Shown here: positions 1 to 7,135 of the stretch, piece by piece
Numbering within the stretch: position 1 is the stretch's first letter
Layout: the number at the start of each line of letters is the position of its first letter
Source of the DNA: an uncultured Ruminococcus sp.
Lineage (GTDB): Bacteria; Bacillota; Clostridia; Oscillospirales; Acutalibacteraceae
Assembly (NCBI GenBank): GCA_905234535.1
Contig: CAJOII010000039.1
Span: 1 to 37,365, forward strand
Reading direction: 5' to 3'
DNA: 37,365 bases
Translations under genes and position numbers: made by a program
Notes under the pieces: model-generated
The model's database searches: none
Told to the model about the DNA's origin: nothing
Seen by the model: the letters and a program-made list of their open reading frames with translations, nothing else

Positions 1-247
1 TATGGGAGGTGATATATTCTCTGAGCTCCCTGCGCGCCGCCGCGTCATCGGGCCACGAGGGCATATCTCTGACATTTTTGCTCTCATAGGACAGATTTAT
101 CGCGATGAGGATCATCTCATCCGGATCAGAACCTTTGATGACCTCTTGCAGTCGTGGAAAAATCTTGTTGTTCTCCGCACTCGCTGTTATCACGAGACAG
201 GAGCATAAGAGAAGAACGGTTAAAAACTGTGATATTATTTTTTTCAT
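1..247 (-). CDS. Secreted protein, C-terminus outside the window (partial)
   Basis: Reading leftward from an ATG at 245-247, 82 codons stay open to the window edge, so the 3' end is missing. The start has a good ribosome binding site (AAGGAGCTATCACT just upstream). The product begins MKKIISQF, followed by a hydrophobic core and a TASA-E cleavage site near residues 23-25, so it is a Sec signal-peptide protein. The visible mature part is hydrophilic, includes KGSDPDEMILIAINLSYES and resembles no family I can name. It lies 60 bases downstream of the dockerin gene on the same strand, and a short motif upstream is shared with that gene, which suggests a related extracellular role (inference). Confidence 0.75.
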   Translation of the reverse strand, partial: MKKIISQFLTVLLLCSCLVITASAENNKIFPRLQEVIKGSDPDEMILIAINLSYESKNVRDMPSWPDDAAARRELREYITSH

Positions 248-276
248 AGTGATAGCTCCTTTTTGTCGTTTTTTCA

Positions 277-297
277 GCTTCTATAGATATAACGGAT
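277..297 (-). promoter_or_regulatory. Shared upstream motif, copy 1
   Basis: In plus orientation this site reads GCTTCTATA, then GA, then TATAACGGAT. A copy at 1751-1771 differs only in the two central bases. Both lie 29 to 41 bases upstream of the start codon of a minus-strand secreted-protein gene, where a promoter or operator would sit. No clean -35 partner is visible. Confidence 0.4.
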
Positions 298-307
298 AGA
301 TTTCCGT

Positions 308-739
308 TTATTCTAAACTCACAAGATATCTCTGGATTTTGGTCGCGTCGATAATGGTGCGATCGCCGTCGAGGTCATAGTCTGAATAATAGCTTACGGG
401 AATAGATAAAACCCCGAGCGGTTTCTTGATCTCGTCGTTGAGATCTCTGAGACTGGCGAGACACTGCTGGATCATCGTAGCGTCGACAACGGTGATCTTG
501 TTGTCGAGATCTACATCACCCAGAAGCCTGCCATAGGAGGTGGCGTTGAACACCTCTTCCATCCCGTCATAGCTTTCAAAGTCGACTTTCAGAATATCGA
601 TGAATTCATCCTTCTCCACATCATAGATGCCGCAGCCAAAAGTGAACGGTTTATTCTCGCCGCTTGTGACGATCACTCTGCGCGACACAAGATGCACACT
701 TTCAGACGCTGTGACCTCATCGGTATACGCTTTGATCAT
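308..739 (-). CDS. Dockerin type I domain, 3' half of a frameshifted gene
   Basis: The C-terminal part carries a dockerin with two calcium-binding repeats. The first contains GDVDLDNKITVVDATMIQQ and the second YDLDGDRTIIDATKIQRYL; both have the D-x-D-x-D/N loop and the ATxIQ helix. Dockerins bind cohesin modules on scaffold or surface proteins. The preceding 80 or so residues (WAMIKAYTDEV, FTFGCGIYDVEKDEF, YGRLLGDVD) match, from memory, a module that in ruminococcal dockerin proteins follows a YLYKDKF...LG segment. That segment ends the upstream open frame. The ATG at 737-739 has no ribosome binding site, so this is probably not an independent gene but the continuation of the 753-1709 frame after a one-base shift. 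Confidence 0.75.
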   Translation of the reverse strand: MIKAYTDEVTASESVHLVSRRVIVTSGENKPFTFGCGIYDVEKDEFIDILKVDFESYDGMEEVFNATSYGRLLGDVDLDNKITVVDATMIQQCLASLRDLNDEIKKPLGVLSIPVSYYSDYDLDGDRTIIDATKIQRYLVSLE

Positions 740-752
740 TGCCCAGTCGATC

Positions 753-1709
753 TCAATACAACTCGTCGTAAGAAACGAGCTGTCTCATCCCTAATTTCTG
801 CAGGAATTTATCCTTATAGAGATACTCTGTCTCTGAGGGTTCTGTCGGCTCTGCCTCTGACGGCAGGATCGTAGGAGGCTCTTCGGTCGGATCCTCGGAG
901 ACAGCCGCTGAGGGCAGCTCTGTCGGGGTGTCGTCAAGGGGAGAGACAAACTCGACCTTGATGACCTTTTTTAGGGGATCCGAGCCCATCGCGACCCAGT
1001 CGTTCTCTCCGTCGCCGTTCGGGCGCAGGGTGATGCGGTACCATCCGTCTCGGTCGACCGTGATGTTGTTATCCACACCGTCCGGATACCAGCCGTTTTC
1101 GGCGATCGTTGTTTCATCCTTGGAATAGACGACCTTGAAGCTTTCTGAGTGATGAAAAAGCGTGACAAGGGAGTATTCCTCATACGAAGACGCTTCGTTC
1201 TTTTGGAAGAGGAAGACGGTCTTGACCGGCATGAACTTCCACTGTGTGATATCGCCGACAAGATAGTAGCCGGGCTCGGGCGCGGTCTCGATCTTGACGA
1301 CCTTCTTTGAGGGATCGCTCACCATCGCGGTCCAGTCGTCCTCGCCGTCGCCGTTCGGGCAGAATCGAATCGTCACTTCGCCGTCTTTATCAACGGACAG
1401 GTCGTTGCCCATCCCGTCGGGGTAGAGATTGTCTTCACCGATCGTGGTGTGGGTATCGTCAAAATACGCGATCTTGAACTGATCCTTTGCGGACAGGGTG
1501 AGGGTGATCGTGTATTCTTCCGTGACTCTCTGCTCCGTATTTCTCTCAAGCAGATAGGCGGGGTCAGCCTGCCAGCCGTTCATCGAGCCGACTAAGTAGT
1601 ATCCGGCGGGGTCAGCCGGACCGGCGCCTTCATCCTCTGCGAACGCGGGCACCGTCATCAGCGTCAGCATCAGTGCGGCGATCATTATAATCGACAGGAT
1701 CTTCTTCAT
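753..1709 (-). CDS. Secreted protein with two repeated carbohydrate-binding-like modules (5' half of frameshifted dockerin gene)
   Basis: The 318 residues begin with a signal peptide ending VPAFA-E (residues 1-24). Two homologous modules follow, at about 36-141 and 147-254. Each starts GYYLVG, has a Trp, contains YPDG and RP/CPNGDGE-DW, and ends SDP-KKV-K. A Pro/Thr/Glu/Ser linker covers about 256-293, then YLYKDKFLQKLGM. The module pattern is reminiscent of starch-binding modules in ruminococcal amylolytic proteins, but substrate specificity cannot be read from the sequence. The ribosome binding site AAAGGAGAGATTATC precedes the ATG. The frame stops at a TGA at 753-755. A +1 slip there would continue into E-I-D-W-A-M and the dockerin, so the original protein was probably about 465 residues. 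Confidence 0.8.
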   Translation of the reverse strand: MKKILSIIMIAALMLTLMTVPAFAEDEGAGPADPAGYYLVGSMNGWQADPAYLLERNTEQRVTEEYTITLTLSAKDQFKIAYFDDTHTTIGEDNLYPDGMGNDLSVDKDGEVTIRFCPNGDGEDDWTAMVSDPSKKVVKIETAPEPGYYLVGDITQWKFMPVKTVFLFQKNEASSYEEYSLVTLFHHSESFKVVYSKDETTIAENGWYPDGVDNNITVDRDGWYRITLRPNGDGENDWVAMGSDPLKKVIKVEFVSPLDDTPTELPSAAVSEDPTEEPPTILPSEAEPTEPSETEYLYKDKFLQKLGMRQLVSYDELY

Positions 1710-1750
1710 GATAATCTCTCCTTTTGTTATAGAATCGTCAGCGTATCAAC

Positions 1751-1771
1751 GCTTCTATATCTATAACGGAT
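1751..1771 (-). promoter_or_regulatory. Shared upstream motif, copy 2
   Basis: This near-copy of the motif at 277-297 reads GCTTCTATA, TC, TATAACGGAT in plus orientation. It lies 41 bases upstream of the dockerin-protein start codon. Confidence 0.4.
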
Positions 1772-1813
1772 CAGGGTGCGTTTTTTATACAAATATTTGA
1801 AAAAATTTTTAAA

Positions 1814-1852
1814 AATAAAAAAAGAATGGACGCCGCGATCAAAACGGCGTCC
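1814..1852 (-). terminator. Terminator of the ribU-like gene
   Basis: On the minus strand the stem GGACGCCG / CGGCGTCC (1828-1835 with 1845-1852) is followed by ATTCTTTTTTTATTTTT, a standard intrinsic terminator just after the stop codon at 1863. Confidence 0.85.
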
Positions 1853-1862
1853 GTATCCTTTA

Positions 1863-2537
1863 TTACATGCTGATGATGCCCGAAAAGATCAGCATCACGA
1901 GCGCGAGGGTGATGACCATCAGCGCCGAGACGCATATGATCAACACGGTGTTGGTCTTCTTGTGCTCGGTGTCGTTAGACTTCCGCTCTTCGATCAGGTG
2001 CGACTTTCTCAGCGCTGTGACGACACCCTTGTATAAGAGCAGGATCAGCGCCGAGTTGAGCGCCGCCTTGAGGAGGTTAAACGGGATCAACAGCGGCACG
2101 AACAGCTCTAAGACCGCCTCCCGCTCGATCCCCATGAAGATGGGGGTGAGGATGTAGTTCCACAGAAGCATCACGACGAGCATCGAGAGAGAGCCCGCGA
2201 TCAGCCCGATGATCGCTCTGCCTAAGGTCTTCTTCCTCCAGTAGATGACCGCGCTGATGCCGACGAACACCCCCGAAGAGAGGAAGTTCATGAGTAAGCC
2301 GATCAGCCCTGTGGAGCTGACGGTGACCATCTCGATCAAACAGACGACCAAGGACATCACGAGCCCCTGAACGGGTCCGAAGATGAACGCGCCGATGGTG
2401 AGGATGACATCCTTCGGTTCATAGGTCAGAAACCCGCCGATCCCGGGGATCCTCAGAAAGATATCCGCGGCGACCGCGAGCGCCGAGAGCATCGCCATAC
2501 ATAGAACGGCCTTGAGCCTTTTGTCAGTTGTTTTCAT
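1863..2537 (-). CDS. ribU: ECF transporter S component, riboflavin type (RibU)
   Basis: This is a 224-residue membrane protein with about six helices, the substrate-binding (S) subunit of an energy-coupling-factor transporter. It captures riboflavin or a related flavin and works with shared EcfA/A'/T subunits encoded elsewhere. The key evidence is the motif FLTYEPKDVILTIGAFIFGP near residues 35-55, typical of RibU, and the FMN riboswitch directly upstream. The ATG at 2535-2537 was chosen because AAAGGAGAAAAC precedes it; the open frame extends further 5' but only into the riboswitch. The C-terminus has a hydrophilic stretch (EERKSNDTEHKK) and an extra hydrophobic segment, longer than a minimal RibU. 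Confidence 0.9.
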   Translation of the reverse strand: MKTTDKRLKAVLCMAMLSALAVAADIFLRIPGIGGFLTYEPKDVILTIGAFIFGPVQGLVMSLVVCLIEMVTVSSTGLIGLLMNFLSSGVFVGISAVIYWRKKTLGRAIIGLIAGSLSMLVVMLLWNYILTPIFMGIEREAVLELFVPLLIPFNLLKAALNSALILLLYKGVVTALRKSHLIEERKSNDTEHKKTNTVLIICVSALMVITLALVMLIFSGIISM

Positions 2538-2578
2538 GTTTTCTCCTTTGCGTTTGCCGCAAGATATGATTTGGATTT

Positions 2579-2616
2579 GAAAAAAGCTCCCGGAATTTAG
2601 GGGTTCCGAGAGCTTA
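2579..2616 (-). terminator. Riboswitch-controlled terminator
   Basis: On the minus strand AAGCTCTCGGAA pairs with TTCCGGGAGCTT (12 pairs, one wobble) and is followed directly by TTTTTT. It lies between the FMN aptamer and the transporter start codon, so FMN binding most likely causes premature termination. Confidence 0.85.
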
Positions 2617-2640
2617 AACGCATTTTTGATGCTTTTCATC

Positions 2641-2764
2641 ATATCTTCTCTCATCCGGACTTGACCTTATACAGGCTTACCGTCGGTTACGGAATCTCAC
2701 CGTATCGTGCTTGCGCTCGCAGACTATACTGCCGGTCGGGAATCTCACCCTACCCCGAAGATAA
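2641..2764 (-). ncRNA. FMN riboswitch (RFN element)
   Basis: On the minus strand the RFN consensus blocks appear in order: ATCTTCGGGGTAGGGTGAGA, TTCCCGACCGGCAGT, a variable arm GCGAGCGCAAGC, GGTGAGATTCCG, CCGACGGTAAGCC and GTCCGGATGAGAGAAGAT. The terminal ATCTTC/GAAGAT strands form P1. The element binds FMN and should switch off the downstream riboflavin transporter when flavin is plentiful. The only departures from the consensus are in the variable arms. Confidence 0.96.
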
Positions 2765-2830
2765 TATTCAGTTATCAACACTGATATTATATGCCCTATG
2801 CCGCGTGTTGTCAAGAGCTTAAGGCTCCCT

Positions 2831-3547
2831 TTACCAAAGGGAGCCTAATATTTTTCCCGTTGCACAGCCGTCTTTGACGCCGGTGCGGTCGATAAGGATG
2901 CCGTTTTTGTCATAGTCCGGATGGAGCATGATCTCGGTGTTGTCGGGGATGACGCCGCCCTCGATATCAGAGAGTCTTCCGAAGTGATCGGATGTGACGA
3001 AGCCCTGCTCGCGCCAGTATTCATTCGGGATGCGCCCGTCTATGATCTTCGGGCGCGACGGGGTATCAAAGGTGCGGTTCAGGCGGATCCTTCGGATGCC
3101 GTGTTGTCTGCACACTTTCGCGGCGATCGGCGCAAGGTGGGTGAAGGTATGGATATAGTGGTGAGAGTCGGCGTGGGTGATGCGGATCCCGGCATTCTCG
3201 AGCCGCGCCGCCTGCGCGCTGAGTTCTCTGTATACTGCTGCTTTTTCCGCATCTGTCAGCGAGCGGGGTCTCTTCAGATACGCTTTGTGAAATTTGCCGT
3301 CTATGACAAAGAGAGGGATCTCTCTGATGTCTACGGTGATCGGTTCTCCTTCGGTCAGGTTCAGATGGATCCCGATCCTGTCGTCAAAGCCCTTTTCTCT
3401 TGCGAGCGCGACCGCTTCAGAGAAGTATTCTCCCGTCGCCATCATCGTGGTGTCGGTGAGGATATCTCGCGCGAATGCCTCGGCGATCGCCAGAGAACAG
3501 CGCTGATTCATCCCGAAGTCATCGCCGTTTAGGATCAGACCGTTCAT
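2831..3547 (-). CDS. YdjC/ChbG-family carbohydrate deacetylase
   Basis: This is a 238-residue metal-dependent deacetylase-like protein of the YdjC family, which removes acetyl groups from N-acetylated oligosaccharides such as chitobiose derivatives. Visible motifs are LILNGDDFG at the N-terminus (metal-binding Asp pair), IGIHLNLTEGEPI, and ITHADSHHYIHTF with the metal His residues. I chose the ATG at 3545-3547 because the family usually starts a few residues before NADDFG and GGGTGA lies just upstream. An alternative ATG at 3557-3559 overlaps the Nudix stop codon as TGATG. It is the second gene of a two-gene minus-strand unit with the Nudix hydrolase. The natural substrate is not evident. Confidence 0.88.
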   Translation of the reverse strand: MNGLILNGDDFGMNQRCSLAIAEAFARDILTDTTMMATGEYFSEAVALAREKGFDDRIGIHLNLTEGEPITVDIREIPLFVIDGKFHKAYLKRPRSLTDAEKAAVYRELSAQAARLENAGIRITHADSHHYIHTFTHLAPIAAKVCRQHGIRRIRLNRTFDTPSRPKIIDGRIPNEYWREQGFVTSDHFGRLSDIEGGVIPDNTEIMLHPDYDKNGILIDRTGVKDGCATGKILGSLW

Positions 3548-3558
3548 CGTGTCACCCA

Positions 3559-4083
3559 TCAGTCAAGCCCGACGATCGCGCCGGTCCTGCCCTTCATAAA
3601 GAACAAGAGCTCGATGAGTCCCGTGTTGTACGGTACGAACTGACCCTTCTTCATCATGGTCATGATCTCTTCCTTGGTGGCGTATTTCGCGTCGCGCACC
3701 TCTTCGTACTGGAGCTTGAGCTCAGAGACGGGGATGTCCTCCTCGATGAGGTAGATCTCGTTGAAGCCGGTCTTGAAGTGGATGGTGACCGACGGACGAC
3801 GGTCGGAGAAGTCGACCTTGACGCCCATCTCTTCGAAGAGCTCGCGCTCGATCGCTTCAGCCGAAGTATCTCCCGCGAGCGCAGCGCCTCCCGCGGTAAG
3901 GTCCCACATGCCGGCGTAGCCGTCCTTGAAGGTCTGGCGCTGCTGAATGAGCATCTTGCCCGATCGGTCAAAGATGCACACATGCACCACCAGCCGATAG
4001 AACCCCTCGGGGATCTTCGTGTGCCGCTCGACCGTCTTGCCGGTGAGCACCCTGTCCTTGGTATAAAGATCGATTCGCTCCAT
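3559..4083 (-). CDS. Nudix hydrolase (YfcD/IDI-like)
   Basis: The 174-residue protein has a Nudix box near residues 65-88 (GGAALAGDTSAEAI, then ERELFEEMGV). The REx2EExGV core is intact, with Asp in place of the first Glu of the G-x5-E consensus. The N-terminal FYRLVVHVCIFDRSGKMLIQ and the GMWDLTAGG segment resemble the isopentenyl-diphosphate-isomerase-like Nudix subgroup. It probably hydrolyses a nucleoside-diphosphate-linked compound, but the substrate cannot be deduced. The start has an excellent AAGGAGGTCAGC ribosome binding site. The stop overlaps an ATG of the YdjC gene, so the two are likely co-translated. Confidence 0.9.
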   Translation of the reverse strand: MERIDLYTKDRVLTGKTVERHTKIPEGFYRLVVHVCIFDRSGKMLIQQRQTFKDGYAGMWDLTAGGAALAGDTSAEAIERELFEEMGVKVDFSDRRPSVTIHFKTGFNEIYLIEEDIPVSELKLQYEEVRDAKYATKEEIMTMMKKGQFVPYNTGLIELLFFMKGRTGAIVGLD

Positions 4084-4210
4084 GCTGACCTCCTTAGACC
4101 CGTTTCACATCACAAAAATATGCTTTAAGCTATTATACCAAAAGAGCGGGTGCTTGTCTATAGCAAAAGCGGCCGCAGATACAGCGACCGCTAAAGTAAA
4201 TGTTTTTTGA

Positions 4211-4369
4211 TTATATCTCATCAGCGAAAAAATCGGTGTCGATCTTCTTGACTTCGTAGATTTCTTCTGTTGAAACTCCTACATTGTGTTTGATCATTAA
4301 TCGCGTCAAGGTTGTACCGTCTACCAGTACCACCTTGGCACCTAATAAGTTGCTGACATATTTGATAAT
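4211..4369 (-). pseudogene. Remnant of an Mrr-type restriction endonuclease (C-terminus only)
   Basis: A 52-codon minus-strand frame ends at TAA (4211-4213). It reads IKYVSNLLGAKVVLVDGTTL, then TRLMIKHNVGVSTEEIYEVK, then KIDTDFFADEI. This matches the end of Mrr-family modification-dependent restriction enzymes (VVLIDG..L..LMI..NVGVS....Y.VK.ID.D.F). Immediately upstream is an in-frame TAA (4370-4372), and the catalytic part is absent, so this is a fossil. The surrounding 400 bases are more AT-rich than the neighbours, which fits a decayed acquired gene. Confidence 0.7.
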
Positions 4370-4375
4370 TTATTT

Positions 4376-4500
4376 TTGATTACTCTGTCGTTTAATCAAG
4401 TAATCATCTATAGGCTATATGCATGATATGTTATCCTGTGCCGTAAGGTGCATATTATGACAAGAATATACCGCATACAAAAGGTATATGTCACAAAATC
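4376..4500. other. AT-rich intergenic sequence with no recognised gene
   Basis: Together with the Mrr remnant this makes up the gene-free gap between 4098 and 4503. No ribosome binding site, strong terminator or recognisable product was seen, and the base composition stays AT-rich. Confidence 0.5.
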
Positions 4501-4502
4501 TG

Positions 4503-5657
4503 TCAAGATCTTATATCGCTGTGAGTCAGCAAACATACTGATTCGACATGCTTTGTCTGCGCGAACAGATCGAACGGATAGCAGGTCTGTGCTTTGTAGC
4601 CTTTGTTCCGTAGTATCGCGATATCGCGCTTCTGGGTGTCGATGTTGCAGGAGATGTAGACGATCCTTTTTGGGCAGAGCTTTGAGAGCGTATTGAGGAA
4701 CGAGAGGGAGCAGCCCGCTCTGGGCGGGTCGATGAGGGCGACATCGATCGGGATGTGCTGTTCTCTGAGCGTCTTGATATAGTCCTTCGCGTCCGCCTGA
4801 GTGAACCGGATATTCTCGATGCCGTTTAAGCGCGCATTTTTCTCGGCGTCTCTGACCGCCTGCGGGTTCTGCTCGACCGAGTAGACCGTCTTCGCCTGAT
4901 CCGACGCGCAGATGCCGATGGTGCCGACCCCGCAGTAGGCGTCGAGGACATTCTCGTTACCGGTCAAAGCAGCGAGCTCGACCGCCTTCTGATAGAGCCG
5001 CTCGGTTCCGATGGGATTGATCTGATAGAACGACTGCGGCGAGATGAGAAAGCGCTTCTCACAGAGGACATCGGTGATATATCCGTTCCCGAAGAGCACC
5101 TCCTGCACATTGCCGGTGAAGAGCTTCTCGTCGCTCTTGTTCACACACAGCACAACGGTCGTGATGAAGGGGCACGCCTTCAACAGCGCTGAGACGAAGG
5201 TCCTCTTCGCGGGGAAGACAGGGGAATTGCCGTTGATGACCACCATCAGCTCACCGGTGGAGAACGCCTCTCGGATCACCGCGCTGCGGATGTAGCCCGT
5301 ACCCTTGTAGTAGTCATAGGGTCTGAGCTTGAAGGATAAGAAGAGCTTACAGAGCGCTCTCGCGACCGTATTTGCGTGCTCTGTGCATAGCAAACAGTCG
5401 TCGGTCTCAGAGATCGTATGCGTCGTCGACTTATAGATGCCGTAGGTGATGCGGCTGCCCGATTTTTTGAAGACAAACTGCGCCTTGTTGCGGTAGCGAA
5501 GGGGAGAATCACAGGGCGTAATCCGCTCGACCTTGCAGAAAGGAGAGAGCGTTCTGATACAGCGCTTCTGTTTGAACAACAGCTGATCGGAGTAGCTTAG
5601 GTTGCTCAGCTGACAGGCGCTGCAGGATCTTATGTTTTTGCAGATCATCTCGGACAT
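4503..5657 (-). CDS. rlmCD: 23S rRNA (uracil-5-)-methyltransferase, RlmCD/RumA type
   Basis: The 384-residue SAM-dependent methyltransferase makes 5-methyluridine in 23S rRNA. It has the N-terminal Cys cluster (CKNIRSCSACQL and a later Cys) that binds a 4Fe-4S centre in this family. LRYRNKAQFVF lies near residues 53-63 and the SAM-binding loop VLDAYCGVGTIGI in the second half. DPPRAGCS and YISCN follow, and the nucleophile/base region ends with FAQTKHVESVCLL. It lacks the TRAM domain often found at the N-terminus, so it is shorter than the 450-residue form. The ATG at 5655-5657 is preceded by AAGGAGATGAG. Confidence 0.93.
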   Translation of the reverse strand: MSEMICKNIRSCSACQLSNLSYSDQLLFKQKRCIRTLSPFCKVERITPCDSPLRYRNKAQFVFKKSGSRITYGIYKSTTHTISETDDCLLCTEHANTVARALCKLFLSFKLRPYDYYKGTGYIRSAVIREAFSTGELMVVINGNSPVFPAKRTFVSALLKACPFITTVVLCVNKSDEKLFTGNVQEVLFGNGYITDVLCEKRFLISPQSFYQINPIGTERLYQKAVELAALTGNENVLDAYCGVGTIGICASDQAKTVYSVEQNPQAVRDAEKNARLNGIENIRFTQADAKDYIKTLREQHIPIDVALIDPPRAGCSLSFLNTLSKLCPKRIVYISCNIDTQKRDIAILRNKGYKAQTCYPFDLFAQTKHVESVCLLTHSDIRS

Positions 5658-5768
5658 ATGCTCATCTCCTTCGAATATTTGCCATTATTTTAGCATAGTT
5701 TTTGACAGATGTACAGAAAAATCCGAGCCGACGACAGTTTATTTTTACATATCGGAAAAAACTGTAAC

Positions 5769-5797
5769 TTGATTAATGTATTCAAAAACGGTATAAT
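5769..5797 (+). promoter_or_regulatory. Sigma-A promoter of the L,D-transpeptidase gene
   Basis: TTGATT (5769-5774), a 17-base spacer and a perfect TATAAT (5792-5797). The expected start site is about 5804-5805, which coincides with the likely start codon ATG at 5805, so the transcript may be leaderless. Confidence 0.75.
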
Positions 5798-5804
5798 GAT
5801 TTCT

Positions 5805-7055
5805 ATGGATAAAATGAAAGTGAAATCTGCCCGACCGAAAAACGGCAGAAGACTCAACAGAAACAAAATCCGATTCCTTTTGATTATGACGCTGTCGACC
5901 GTGGTCGCCGCAGCGGTTATTTTTGTGTCTGTTGTCGCGATCGTCAACTTCATATCCGACAGAAGCTCCGCCTTAAGAGAGCCCACGCAGGTGGTAAGCT
6001 CCATAGAGAACAATCAGGAGATCACCCTGACCCTTGCAGAGGGTGATGTCTGTAAACTGGCGCTGCCTGAATCCGTGGATCTTTCTCAGGTGGAATTTGT
6101 ATCCTCTGACGAGAAGGTCGTCAGGGTAGACAGCTCCGGCAGAGCGGACGCCCTCTCAGAGGGAGAGGCGAGCGTGACCGCTTCGTCCAACGGTTTCTCC
6201 GCTGTGTGTGACTTCAAGGTCGAGGGCAAGGCTGAGATCACCCGTCCCGACGAGATCACCACCGCGATCACCGCAAACGAGGATGTTCTCACAGAGAATC
6301 AGAAGAGCTCGAAGAGCGGCCTCTACTCCATCACCGTCAACCGCCGCACCAACACCGTGACGGTCTATACCTATGACAAGAACAAGAAGTACACCGTTCC
6401 GGTGCGCGCGATGGTGGCCTCCTGCGGCACTAAGGGCGATGATATCACGCCAACCGGCGACTATCATATCTACTTTAAAGAGAACTGGCACGGGCTCTAC
6501 GGCAATGTCTACGGGATGTATGTCTCGGGCTTTCAGGGGCCGTATCTCTTCCATTCGATCCCATATGCAAAGTCAGGTCATCACGATACCTTGAAGGTCG
6601 ACGAGTTCAACAAGCTCGGCGAGAACGCCTCTCAGGGCTGTGTGCGGATGATGGTTTCGGATGTCAACTGGATCTTCAAGAACTGTCCGATGAATACCCC
6701 TGTTAAGGTAATCGACGACAGCGAGAAGGCGGATCCCTTAGGCACCCCCGCCACCGTGAAGATCAGCGGCACTGTCAAATGGGACCCCACCGATCCCGAC
6801 AAGCGCAACCCGTATCTCGACAAGATGCCCGAGATCCTCGGCGCGAAGGACAGGACCATGAAGAAGGGCGAAGAGTTCAAGGCGTTCGACGGTATCACCG
6901 CGAAAGATATCTGCGGCAACGACATCACCATCAAGCTCGAGATGATGGGGAGCGTTCTTACCGATAAGCCCGGCGAGTACTATGTTACCTACTCCGTGAC
7001 CGACGACTTCTCGCTCAAGACCTCTGTCACCGTATGCGTCACTGTAGAAGAATAA
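5805..7055 (+). CDS. Membrane-anchored L,D-transpeptidase (YkuD) with Ig-like domains
   Basis: The 416-residue cell-wall enzyme forms 3-3 peptidoglycan cross-links or anchors proteins. It has a basic N-terminus and a membrane anchor at about 23-50. A Big2-like domain (about 70-145) includes VEFVSSDEKVVRVDSSGRA and EGEASVTAS. The YkuD domain (about 173-310) has HSIPY (His250) and the catalytic ENASQGCVRM (Cys279). A C-terminal Ig-like domain of the DUF5011 kind covers about 335-416 (GEYYVTYSVTDD). The start was set at 5805 because the upstream part of the frame overlaps the promoter; 5814 is an alternative ATG. No Shine-Dalgarno sequence is present. It is monocistronic and ends at a bidirectional terminator. 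Confidence 0.9.
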   Translation: MDKMKVKSARPKNGRRLNRNKIRFLLIMTLSTVVAAAVIFVSVVAIVNFISDRSSALREPTQVVSSIENNQEITLTLAEGDVCKLALPESVDLSQVEFVSSDEKVVRVDSSGRADALSEGEASVTASSNGFSAVCDFKVEGKAEITRPDEITTAITANEDVLTENQKSSKSGLYSITVNRRTNTVTVYTYDKNKKYTVPVRAMVASCGTKGDDITPTGDYHIYFKENWHGLYGNVYGMYVSGFQGPYLFHSIPYAKSGHHDTLKVDEFNKLGENASQGCVRMMVSDVNWIFKNCPMNTPVKVIDDSEKADPLGTPATVKISGTVKWDPTDPDKRNPYLDKMPEILGAKDRTMKKGEEFKAFDGITAKDICGNDITIKLEMMGSVLTDKPGEYYVTYSVTDDFSLKTSVTVCVTVEE

Positions 7056-7081
7056 GCGTTTTATTCTGTATAGTATAAAAA

Positions 7082-7122
7082 ATCCTACCGTTTTAATCGA
7101 TCACGGTAGGATTAATTTTTTG
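7082..7122. terminator. Bidirectional terminator
   Basis: ATCCTACCG (7082-7090) pairs with CGGTAGGAT (7104-7112). It is followed by TAATTTTTTG on the plus strand and by a T-rich run on the minus strand, so it serves both converging genes. Confidence 0.85.
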
Positions 7123-7135
7123 TTATTTAAATCTG

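Noticed and set aside
2921-3532. A 203-codon plus-strand frame opposite the YdjC gene
   Set aside because: It has no ribosome binding site and no recognisable domain, and the minus-strand gene has strong family motifs.
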